DNA from: JAJRRS01 sp965230275 | Lineage (GTDB): Bacteria > Planctomycetota > Phycisphaerae > Phycisphaerales > Phycisphaeraceae | Assembly (NCBI GenBank): GCA_965230275.1 | Contig: CBDDKO010000002.1 | Span: 2,666,001 to 2,730,000, forward strand | Length of the DNA stretch: 64,000 nt | Direction: 5' to 3' | Shown here: piece by piece, positions 15,667 to 23,897 of the stretch | Position numbering within the stretch: position 1 is the stretch's first letter | Layout of the letters: each line of letters starts with the position of its first letter | Translations under genes and position numbers: made by a program | Notes under the pieces: generated by a model | Told to the model about the DNA's origin: nothing | The model's database searches: none | What the model saw: only the letters and a program-made list of their open reading frames with translations

Positions 15667-18600
15667 ATGCGTACCAACCTTCCGGCCGATCAATTGACCC
15701 CGCTCGAGGCCCTCGAACCCAGGCTCTTGCTATCCGCCAGCACGCTTCAGCCTATCCAGGACCAGCAGGACTTCGCTGAGTACCTCGATAGCGTGGGATT
15801 GGGCGGGCTGGAACAACTGGATGTCAGCCTCACTCTGGACGTCCCTGACGGCATGGTCTCGGCCTCGGCACCTGAGCAGGTCGCCGCCATGACCGCCGCC
15901 GGGCTTAATGCCAACGGTGCTCAGCCGGTCGGCGTGTTGACCGGCAAGATCGTCTACGTCCACGGCGGGCACGGCCTCACCGCGGACAATCTGGGTAGCG
16001 GTTCGTGGTCTTACCAACGGCCGGAGATCGAGGAAATTGTCGAGGACCTGAGCAACCAGGACATGATGAGTTTCCTGGTCGAGTTCCTCTGGAACGCGGG
16101 TGCGACGGTCGTGCCTCTGCGTCCGGTCGGTCATCAGCTCAACGAGGTTGTTCTCGATAATGACGACACCGAGGTGACGTTCGTCGGCTCGTGGAACAAC
16201 AGCAGTTCGACGGTCTTCTACGGCAGCCCGGGCGATACGCCCTACCGCTGGACGAATACCTCTTCGTCCGAGACGGCTTATGCCCGATACCGCCCGAACA
16301 TCCCCGAGGACGGGTTCTACCCGGTGTACAGCTGGACGCGCGCCGGATCGGACCGGGTCGACCAACTCTACCGCGTGACCCATTCCGGCGGCACGACCGA
16401 GGTAAGCGTCAACCATCAGCGCGTCGGCAACGGGCTGGTGTATCTGGGCACGTATTACTTCGAGCAGGGCGCCGACGGGTACGTCGATATCTCCAATGAA
16501 AACAGCCAGTCCGGCGTGGTGATCGCCGACATGATCCGGTTCGGCAACGGGGTGGGTGACATCGACCGCGGCGGCGGGGTTTCGGGGACATCACGCGAGA
16601 ACGAGCCGGCGCTGTATTGGATCCAGGCGCATCTGGGCCAGGGGGTCTCTTCCTCGGAGTACCGCACGTCCTCCAGCGACCGTAGCGCCACGGTCAGTGC
16701 TTCGCCGCGCTGGGCCGAGTACATGAACCGCGAATCCGACGGCTCGCTGAGCGACCGCGTTTTCGTCAGCTTCCACTCCAATGCCGGCAGCGGCGCCAAT
16801 CGCGGTGTTCTCGGTCTATACAACGGGAATAACCGGCCCGGTTCCGCGACGCCCAACCAGTTCCTGCTCGCCGATCTGCTCGCCTCCGAGATCAACGACG
16901 ATATGGTGGCGCTCAACGGCACGTTTGAGCACAACTGGTTCAACCGCAACAACCCGACACTCGACCGCAGCGACATCGAGTTCGGCGAGATTAATAATGA
17001 GGTCATCAATAACGAGTTCGACGCCACGATCGTCGAGTGGGCCTTCCACGACAACTCGCAGGACCTGGACCTGATGCGTGACGCCGACGTGCGCAACGTG
17101 GTAGCCCGGTCGACCTATCAGGGGTTGGTTCGTTACTTCAACAATGTCGACAGCGGCGCGACGCCGGTCAGCTTCCTGCCCGATCCGGTGACGGACGTGT
17201 CGGCCGAGACCAACGGCGACGGGACCGTGACGATCAGCTGGACCCCGCCCGCATTCAGTGCGATCGGCGGCGGGACGCCGACCGGGTACATGATCTATGG
17301 CTCGCTCAACGGCTACGGCTTCGACGGCGGGACATACGTTGCAGGCGGCGGCGCGACCAGCCACACAATGACAGGCCTGGATAGCGCCAACGGTACGCAT
17401 TACTTCAAGGTGGTCGCGGTCAACGCTGCCGGCGAGTCGCTGGGCTCACAAGTCGTCGCCGCCACGCCGTTACCGAGCGTTCCGGCGTCCAAGGTGCTGA
17501 TCGTCAACGGGTTCGACCGGATCGACAAGAACACCAACGACCGCGAAGGCCAGCCGAACGGTTGGGTGGTCGACCGCGTCCGGCTGCGTGGTCAGAACTC
17601 CGGTGATTATGCCGTGCAGGTCGCCGAGGCGATCGAGGCATTTAATCCTGCGCTCGGTATCGACACCGCCCAGAACGAGAGCATCATCGCCGGCGATATC
17701 CTGCTGGGCGACTACGACACGGTCGTCTGGATCCTTGGCAATGAGTCCACCGCCGACGACACCTTTAACACGACTGAACAGACACTGGTCACCAACTTCA
17801 TCAACGGCGGCGGCGACCTGTTTGTATCCGGCGCTGAGATCGGGTGGGACCTGGAAGCCTCGGGCAACGGCCAATCCTTCTTCAATAACACACTGCGGGG
17901 CGACTACGTCTCCGATGACGCGGGCACCTACAACGTCGCCGGCGTCGGCGGGTCGATCTTTGACGGCCTGAGCTTCGGCTTCGACGACGGCACGATCTTC
18001 TACGACGCGCAGTTCCCCGACGTCATCAACCCGACGGCCGGTGCCACCTCGGCGCTCAGTTACGTCGGCGGGACCGGCGGCAGCGCCGCGATCCAGAAGA
18101 AGGGCTCGACCGACGGCGACGTCGTGATGTTCGGCTTCCCGTTCGAAATCATCACCGACGCCTCAGACCGGGAAGACGTCATGGCGGCGGTGCTGACCTT
18201 CTTCGGTGCACCAGCCAGCGAAGTCCCCGCCCCGCCCCTGGGGCTGGTCGCGACGCCCGGCAACAACACCATCGACCTGGATTGGATGGATAACGCCGAG
18301 CCCGATCTGCTGGGGTACAACATCCTGCGAGCGGCCTCGCCCGGCGGGCCTTACACCCAGCTGAACGTCTCAACGATCCTGGTCAGCCAGTACACCGACA
18401 ACACGGCGCTGAACGGCACAACCTACTACTACCAGGCCGAGGCGATCGACACCGACCTGAACGTCAGCGTGCCCAGTCCTGAAGTTGAGGCGACGCCGGA
18501 CGATCACGGCAACGACAAGGATGACGCCACCGTCATCGCGCTGCCCTCCACGACCGACGGCCAGATCGGGCCATCGGATGCGGACTGGTTCGAGCTGAGC

Positions 18601-19653
18601 CTCACCGCCGGCACGGACTACACCTTCACGGTGCTCGATGACGGCCTGGCCAACGCGGGCATCCGCCTTTACACCGCCAGCGGTTCCACACTGCTGGCAA
18701 GTGACGACGGCCCGGCATCCGGCTCAACCCTCGCACAGATCCAGTACGCCATCACGTTCAGCGATACGTACTTCGTTGAGGTGGTCGGAAACGGCGGCGC
18801 GACCGGCGACTACGACCTGGCGGTGCAGCAGACCGATGACCACGGCAACGATACCGGCAGCGCCACCGACCTGGCCGGCGCATTCTCGCTGGGGACTATC
18901 GAGATTGGCGGCGACGTTGACTTCTTCCGCGTGCCCGTGCTTAACGGCATGACCTACACCTTCGGGGTTACGGACGCCGGCGTGCCCGACGCGATACTAA
19001 CCCTGTACAACGGCACCGGTGCGTTCATCTCGCAGGATGTCGGTTCGAGTCCAGGCGGCACGCATGCACAACTCGTGCACACCGCGTCGGCTGACGGCTT
19101 TGTCTACGTTAGTGTGGCGGCGCAGCCCGCATCGATCGGCGGTTACTTCATCACCGTTGACGAATCAACGCAGATCCCGGGCGACCTGGACGGCGACGGT
19201 TTCGTCGGCCTCAGCGACCTGGACATCATCCTCAACAACTGGAATCTCAATGTGCCACCGGGCGATCCGCTTGCCGACCCCACCGGTGATAACTTCGTGG
19301 GCCTGGCGGACCTGGATATCGTCCTGAACAACTGGAACGCCGGTACGCCACCCGCGGCTGCCAGCGAGGCGACAGCCTCTGAGCAAGAAGCCGTTGCCCC
19401 CGCCGCGGCGCAGGCGCAGGCCCCGGCATCGACGGGCCCTGCCACGCAGCCGGTCGCACAGGAGCAATCCAGCCACCAACGCCGGCAACAACAACAACAG
19501 CAGCAGCAGCGCGATCAAGCGCCTGTTAATCAGTCATCGTCGCACGGCCTGGCAATAACGAACTGGCACACGCGGGCCCGTTCGGCGTTTGACCAGGGCA
19601 ACGATGACGGATTCACCCCCGCCATCGGCTTGTGGGAAAACAACGAGTCGTAG
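15667..19653 (+). CDS. giant secreted LEPR protein: N-acetylmuramoyl-L-alanine amidase-like, golvesin-like, FN3, PPC and dockerin domains
   Basis: 1328 residues. It starts with the planctomycete export motif LEPRLLLSA (residues 16-24). An amidase_3-like zinc domain is split: H103 (VHGGHG) comes before, and E about 313 (RENEPALYW), H about 369 (SFHSNAG) and E about 457 (IVEWAFHDN) after, a golvesin-like carbohydrate-binding insert (residues about 171-290). Then follow FN3 (505-600), a Rossmann/GATase-like domain (610-847), FN3 (856-943), two PPC domains (947-1166), a dockerin-like pair (GDLDGDGFVGLSDLD / GDNFVGLADLD, 1169-1226), a Gln tract (about 1272-1283) and a polar tail. It probably cleaves peptidoglycan or a related polymer at the cell surface. 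No SD is obvious. It is followed by a palindromic repeat and convergent genes. Confidence 0.85.
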   Translation: MRTNLPADQLTPLEALEPRLLLSASTLQPIQDQQDFAEYLDSVGLGGLEQLDVSLTLDVPDGMVSASAPEQVAAMTAAGLNANGAQPVGVLTGKIVYVHGGHGLTADNLGSGSWSYQRPEIEEIVEDLSNQDMMSFLVEFLWNAGATVVPLRPVGHQLNEVVLDNDDTEVTFVGSWNNSSSTVFYGSPGDTPYRWTNTSSSETAYARYRPNIPEDGFYPVYSWTRAGSDRVDQLYRVTHSGGTTEVSVNHQRVGNGLVYLGTYYFEQGADGYVDISNENSQSGVVIADMIRFGNGVGDIDRGGGVSGTSRENEPALYWIQAHLGQGVSSSEYRTSSSDRSATVSASPRWAEYMNRESDGSLSDRVFVSFHSNAGSGANRGVLGLYNGNNRPGSATPNQFLLADLLASEINDDMVALNGTFEHNWFNRNNPTLDRSDIEFGEINNEVINNEFDATIVEWAFHDNSQDLDLMRDADVRNVVARSTYQGLVRYFNNVDSGATPVSFLPDPVTDVSAETNGDGTVTISWTPPAFSAIGGGTPTGYMIYGSLNGYGFDGGTYVAGGGATSHTMTGLDSANGTHYFKVVAVNAAGESLGSQVVAATPLPSVPASKVLIVNGFDRIDKNTNDREGQPNGWVVDRVRLRGQNSGDYAVQVAEAIEAFNPALGIDTAQNESIIAGDILLGDYDTVVWILGNESTADDTFNTTEQTLVTNFINGGGDLFVSGAEIGWDLEASGNGQSFFNNTLRGDYVSDDAGTYNVAGVGGSIFDGLSFGFDDGTIFYDAQFPDVINPTAGATSALSYVGGTGGSAAIQKKGSTDGDVVMFGFPFEIITDASDREDVMAAVLTFFGAPASEVPAPPLGLVATPGNNTIDLDWMDNAEPDLLGYNILRAASPGGPYTQLNVSTILVSQYTDNTALNGTTYYYQAEAIDTDLNVSVPSPEVEATPDDHGNDKDDATVIALPSTTDGQIGPSDADWFELSLTAGTDYTFTVLDDGLANAGIRLYTASGSTLLASDDGPASGSTLAQIQYAITFSDTYFVEVVGNGGATGDYDLAVQQTDDHGNDTGSATDLAGAFSLGTIEIGGDVDFFRVPVLNGMTYTFGVTDAGVPDAILTLYNGTGAFISQDVGSSPGGTHAQLVHTASADGFVYVSVAAQPASIGGYFITVDESTQIPGDLDGDGFVGLSDLDIILNNWNLNVPPGDPLADPTGDNFVGLADLDIVLNNWNAGTPPAAASEATASEQEAVAPAAAQAQAPASTGPATQPVAQEQSSHQRRQQQQQQQQRDQAPVNQSSSHGLAITNWHTRARSAFDQGNDDGFTPAIGLWENNES

Positions 19654-19704
19654 AATTGGCTGAGCCCTCAGCGGGTTTCACCATGACTGATCGACCCGTA
19701 TTCC

Positions 19705-19776
19705 GTCATCCCCGCGCAGGGGGGGATCCATGTGCATGATTTGACCGTGATTCTGGATTCCCGCCTGCGCGGGAAA
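19705..19776. repeat. palindromic MITE-like repeat (GTCATCCCCGCGCAGG type)
   Basis: An imperfect inverted repeat of about 72 nt: CCCCGCGCAGGGGGGGATCCA at the left pairs with TGGATTCCCGCCTGCGCGGG at the right. It lies between the convergent LEPR and DUF423 genes, where it may also end transcription. A related copy, split by an insertion sequence, is at 37752-38815. Confidence 0.75.
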
Positions 19777-19800
19777 GGCAGCTAGGAACAATGCACAGTT

Positions 19801-20205
19801 CTAGCGTTTGGTCGTCGGTATGATCACGGCGAGCGTCAGCAGCAGCCAGCCGACGAGCATCGAGCTGCCGCCGATCGGCGCGACTGCGCCCAGCCACTTC
19901 GCACCCGTGCCGACCAGCAGGTACAGGCTCCCGCTGAACAGCACCGCTCCGATCACGAACATCCAGCCCGCCAATAGCGGCAGCCGGCTTGGCCAGCGCG
20001 TATACACCCAGGCCGCTGAGAGCGTCGCCAGCGCGTGATACATGTGGTAGCGCACCGCCGTCTCGAACGTGGCGATGGACTTCGGGTCCAGGTTCTTATC
20101 CAGCACGTGCGCCGCGAACGTCCCGCCGACCACAGCCAGCAAACCCAGCAACGCGCCGGCGGCGATGAGCAGGCGTGTCGACAGGTCGTTGTTTGTGTCG
20201 GGCAT
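19801..20205 (-). CDS. DUF423 (YgdD-like) membrane protein
   Basis: 134 residues from the ATG at 20205; GGAG about 8 nt upstream decides the start. Four hydrophobic helices and the family blocks GTFAAHVLD, FETAVRYHMYHALA and GWMFVIGAVLFSGSLYLL are all present, so it is a complete DUF423 inner-membrane protein. The function of the family is not established. It lies 38 nt downstream of the secreted DUF6263-like gene and may belong to the same minus-strand transcription unit. Confidence 0.9.
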   Translation of the reverse strand: MPDTNNDLSTRLLIAAGALLGLLAVVGGTFAAHVLDKNLDPKSIATFETAVRYHMYHALATLSAAWVYTRWPSRLPLLAGWMFVIGAVLFSGSLYLLVGTGAKWLGAVAPIGGSSMLVGWLLLTLAVIIPTTKR

Positions 20206-20243
20206 GGTGTGCGGCTCCGTGGGCGGGCTGGTTGAGGTGTGAA

Positions 20244-21212
20244 TCACTCTTCCGCGATCCGCAGTGACTGACCCTGCAGCGTCTCGACCAGCCGGCGGTT
20301 TAGCGTGTTGTTGTTGGGCAGGCGGACGGTGAAGTCGATCGTCGTGCTCTGGGAAGTGTGTCGGCCGACGGCTTCGTGACGGGACATGTCATACATAATC
20401 TGTGTCTGCGATTCGCCCTTCACGAGTTTGACGTCGGTCGGGGGCATGCCCTCGGGTAGATTCGAACGGTCCACATCGAGCTTGAGCTTGCTCTTGCCCT
20501 CGACGACCGCGATCTGCAGGCCGGCCATCTCCTCGACACCGGCGAGTGTGTACTTCATGTCGTGTTTCAGATGACCTTCGAACGGCGTGTCGGACCAGGT
20601 CCACTTCAGGTCCGCGTCCCACTTCTTGCCGACGGTGACCGATTCGGGCACGGCAACCAGCGTCGCCAGGTCCGTTGCGGACTCGATAAAGTCCAACTCC
20701 TCGGGGACCAGTTCTTTGAAATCGGTTTCCATGCGCGAGCTGATGGCTTTCATGCCCGTGACCTTGGTGACGGTGCCGTCGGCCGCGACGCTGACCTTAA
20801 GCGGCACGCCCGTCATCGCCTTGAGCAGTTTCTGGAACGGCTCAATGTCGCCGCTGCCCTTGCGCGAGTCGTTCTTCAACGGCTTCCCGCCGTCGGCCGC
20901 CATCTCAACCGCCAGCCAGTCGATCGTCATCGTGCACACCGACGAACCGTCCGCCTTAACCTGATCGACGGTCCACAAGACCTCGCCTTCGCTGCTCATC
21001 ACGATCTGCGCGTCTCGCTTCTGGCCGGCGAAGGTCATCGAGACGTCCTGGGTCCGGCTGGACCAGATCTCATAGCGGGCGGTCTGCCCCTGGGTCCAGT
21101 GCGGGCGGAGGTTGTAGGTTTCCGCATCCTGGGCCGAGGCGGCCTGTGTCAGGATAAGACACATGCACCAGGCGATCAGATGTACACCGGTCCGAATCAT
21201 TCCCTGCCGCAT
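20244..21212 (-). CDS. secreted protein, DUF6263-like
   Basis: 322 residues from the ATG at 21212 (AAGGA 7 nt upstream); the TTG at 21218 is an alternative. A signal peptide ends about residue 28 (TQAASAQDAE). The mature part is beta-rich, with LRPHWTQGQTARYEIWSSRTQ, a central FKELVPEELDFIESATDLATLVAVPES segment and VGKKWDADLKWTWSD, resembling DUF6263 proteins frequent in planctomycetes. It should lie in the periplasm; its role is unknown. It starts 25 nt after the preceding membrane-protein gene, so the two are probably co-expressed. Confidence 0.7.
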   Translation of the reverse strand: MRQGMIRTGVHLIAWCMCLILTQAASAQDAETYNLRPHWTQGQTARYEIWSSRTQDVSMTFAGQKRDAQIVMSSEGEVLWTVDQVKADGSSVCTMTIDWLAVEMAADGGKPLKNDSRKGSGDIEPFQKLLKAMTGVPLKVSVAADGTVTKVTGMKAISSRMETDFKELVPEELDFIESATDLATLVAVPESVTVGKKWDADLKWTWSDTPFEGHLKHDMKYTLAGVEEMAGLQIAVVEGKSKLKLDVDRSNLPEGMPPTDVKLVKGESQTQIMYDMSRHEAVGRHTSQSTTIDFTVRLPNNNTLNRRLVETLQGQSLRIAEE

Positions 21213-21236
21213 GATCAATTCCTTTCTAGCACTGAA

Positions 21237-21845
21237 TCAGGGCATCACGCCCATCGGCGTCTTGACCCCGTTAAACCGCATCCATCTTATGTCAATGACA
21301 CGCCACGCGCCGTCGGCCCCATCATCTTTGCGCCAGGAGAGCAGCCAACCGGTGTTTACCGCGTTGCCGCTCGAAGCCTGGGTCTGGATCGTGACCGTCG
21401 ATTCGCCCCAGCCGTTGTCGTGGCCCACGGCGTCGAGCAGGCGGATGTCCTGACTGAGCAGGCTGACCCGGGTCAGCACGCTGCGGGCACGTGGTAGGAC
21501 GTCGCCGGCCTTGACCCAGACTTGGCCGTCCGGTCCGGTGACCACGGCCGTGGGATCGATCAGCCGATCGAGCTCGGCCTCGTTCAGCGGCGCGGTCGCG
21601 GCGACCAAGTCACGTGTGTGCTGTTTGAGGTGCTCCCGGTCGGTCGTCACAGCGGTCGCCAGCAGGTACACCCCCGCCGCCAGCACCAGCGCGCCGCTCG
21701 CCCCGATCATCAGGCCCTTGTTTTGACGCCGTTGCCCAGCCGAGAACAGCATCACGGCAACCACACCGCACACCACCATCACCGACCAGGGCGATTCCAG
21801 CAGCAGCACCTCATAGATGGGCGGGGATTCCAGTGTCATCATCAC
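21237..21845 (-). CDS. membrane-anchored protein with possible NTF2-like domain
   Basis: 202 residues. Two transmembrane helices (about 18-35 and 46-65) flank a short basic loop (GQRRQNKG). The rest is extracytoplasmic and has the helix-sheet rhythm of SnoaL/NTF2-like folds (LNEAELDRLIDPTAVV.. WGESTVTIQTQASSG.. WLLSWRKDDGADGAWRVIDIRW). No catalytic signature is visible and the family is not recognised with certainty. It is the first gene of a minus-strand group with the DUF6263-like and DUF423 genes, and divergent from the glycosylation operon starting at 21963. Confidence 0.65.
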   Translation of the reverse strand: MMMTLESPPIYEVLLLESPWSVMVVCGVVAVMLFSAGQRRQNKGLMIGASGALVLAAGVYLLATAVTTDREHLKQHTRDLVAATAPLNEAELDRLIDPTAVVTGPDGQVWVKAGDVLPRARSVLTRVSLLSQDIRLLDAVGHDNGWGESTVTIQTQASSGNAVNTGWLLSWRKDDGADGAWRVIDIRWMRFNGVKTPMGVMP

Positions 21846-21962
21846 ATCTTTGCCGTGATCCAGCGGATAGGCAAATCTTGGCCCCGTGGGGTTTTACCGA
21901 ATCGCCGACAGGCGTGGATTCTAAAGCCGGCACGATCCATGTTCCGATAATACTACGACGTT

Positions 21963-23897
21963 ATGCCCTCACCGAACGCGATCTACGAACGCAACCTCGC
22001 CCTGATCCGCATGCGGGACCCGGAGCTCGCCGAGCGTATCGAGCAGGCCGAGCCGGCGGCGCTGTCCTGGGGCGAATCCAAGGCCGGCCCGCTGACCGCG
22101 AGCATCGAGTACAACGCCCGGCCGCTGTGGCTCGCCAGCCGGTACGACCCGGGCAAGGAAGCCGAGAAACTCGTCCAGGGCATCGAGCACACCAAGAGCG
22201 CCTGCGTGGTCGTTTTGGGCCTGGGACTCGGCTACCACGTCATCGAGCTTGCCCGGGACATGGGGCCGCGCGGCGTGCTGATCGTCTACGAACCACAGAC
22301 CAGCGTCTGGCGTGCGGTGCTGGAGAAGGTTGATCACACCGGCTGGCTGCAGCGTAGTGAACTGGTGCTGGCCGACGAGCAGACGGATCGGCCGGCCCTG
22401 CTGAACCGGATCGAGAAGCACGCCGCGACCGTCACGCAGGGCACCCGCCTGCTGACACACCCCCCCTGCCGACAGCGCCACGAGCAGGCGGTCCGCGACT
22501 TCGGGCAGATGGTGGCGGAGGTGTTGGCGTTTTGCCGGACCAATGTCGCCACCGCGCTGGTCAACGCCGCGCGCACCTGTCGGAACCTCGCCAGCAACAT
22601 CGACCACTACGCCGCCGGCGCGGGGACGGATGAGCTGATCGATGCGGCCAAGGGGTATCCGGCCGTCTGCGTCGCCGCCGGGCCGAGTTTGGTCAAGAAC
22701 ATCGACCTGCTGTGTGATCCCGACCGTCGGTCCAAGGTCGTGCTCATCGCGGCACAAACAGCGCTCAAGCCACTGCTCGCGCGCGGCATCAAGCCGGACT
22801 TTGTGACGGCACTGGATTACTCGCACATCTCCAGCCGGTTCTATGAAGACCTACCGCCGCTGCCGGACGTGACGCTGGTCGCTGAGCCCAAGGCCCACCG
22901 CACCATCCTCGAAGGCTTCCCCGGTCCGATCCGTGTGCCACACTCGAAGTTCAACGACTTACTGCTTGGCGACATGGCCCTGCCGCGCACGCCGATGCGA
23001 GCCGGCGCGACGGTGGCGCATCTGTCTTTCTACCTCGCCCAGCACCTCGGCTGCGATCCCGTCATCTTCATCGGCCAGGACCTGGGCTTCTCCGACGGCC
23101 TGTACTACGCTCCCGGCACCGCTGTGCACCAGGTCTGGTCCAGCGAGATCAGCCCGTTCAACACCATCGAGATGATGGAGTGGCGACGCATCGTCCGGAT
23201 GAAGGGCCACCTCTCCCGCGCGACCGACATCCACGATCGGCCGATCTTCACCGACGAGCAGATGCAGACCTACCTCAAGCAGTTCGAGCGCGACTTCGCC
23301 GGCGCCGAGCAGACCATCCTCGACGCGACCGAGGGCGGCCTGCCCAAGCAGCACACCACACAGATCACCCTCGCCGATGCGCTTGAAAAGTATGCCAAGC
23401 AGCCCGTGCCGGCTATCGCGACGCCGCCGATCTCGCTTAACACCGACCGCCTGAAGCAGACGCGCGACGTGATCCAGGAGCGCATCCGCCAGGTCAACGA
23501 TCTCAAGGCCACGTCGAATAAGACCGTCCCGATCCTCAAACAGATGCAGGAGCACCGCAAGGACAAGGCGCGGGTCGATACGCTGTTCACCCGGCTGCAT
23601 AAGCTGCAACGCCACGTCGAGCAGGAACTGACCTCGGCGTTCAACCTGGTCAATGCGGTCAACACGATCGGCTCATTCAAGCGCGCCCAGAAAGACCGTG
23701 TGATCGGCCACGTCAGTCGGGACAAGGCCGATCGGCACAGCCATCAACTCGAACGCGACATCGAGAACCTCGACTGGCTGATGCAGGCCTGCGATGAAGC
23801 GCTCAGCATCCTCGACGAGGCGCAGCAGCGCGTCGCCGAAACCATGAAACAGTCCAGGACACCATCCAAGGTCCCGGCGGAGGCGGTCAACCCATGA
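21963..23897 (+). CDS. DUF115 / motility-accessory-factor-type glycosyltransferase
   Basis: 644 residues. It matches the MAF_flag10 (DUF115) family: VVLGLGLGYHVIELARDMGPRGVLIVYEP in the N-terminal part, then the core CVAAGPSLVKNIDLL, TALDYSHISSRFYE and the sialyltransferase-like VIFIGQDLGFSDGLYYA around residues 365-385, and a helical C-terminus. Maf proteins transfer pseudaminic or legionaminic acid to flagellin Ser/Thr in other bacteria. The following genes make CMP-nonulosonate precursors, which supports that role. The stop overlaps the next start by ATGA. No SD precedes the ATG, and an AT-rich ATAATACT motif ends about 9 nt upstream, so a leaderless message is possible. Confidence 0.85.
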   Translation: MPSPNAIYERNLALIRMRDPELAERIEQAEPAALSWGESKAGPLTASIEYNARPLWLASRYDPGKEAEKLVQGIEHTKSACVVVLGLGLGYHVIELARDMGPRGVLIVYEPQTSVWRAVLEKVDHTGWLQRSELVLADEQTDRPALLNRIEKHAATVTQGTRLLTHPPCRQRHEQAVRDFGQMVAEVLAFCRTNVATALVNAARTCRNLASNIDHYAAGAGTDELIDAAKGYPAVCVAAGPSLVKNIDLLCDPDRRSKVVLIAAQTALKPLLARGIKPDFVTALDYSHISSRFYEDLPPLPDVTLVAEPKAHRTILEGFPGPIRVPHSKFNDLLLGDMALPRTPMRAGATVAHLSFYLAQHLGCDPVIFIGQDLGFSDGLYYAPGTAVHQVWSSEISPFNTIEMMEWRRIVRMKGHLSRATDIHDRPIFTDEQMQTYLKQFERDFAGAEQTILDATEGGLPKQHTTQITLADALEKYAKQPVPAIATPPISLNTDRLKQTRDVIQERIRQVNDLKATSNKTVPILKQMQEHRKDKARVDTLFTRLHKLQRHVEQELTSAFNLVNAVNTIGSFKRAQKDRVIGHVSRDKADRHSHQLERDIENLDWLMQACDEALSILDEAQQRVAETMKQSRTPSKVPAEAVNP

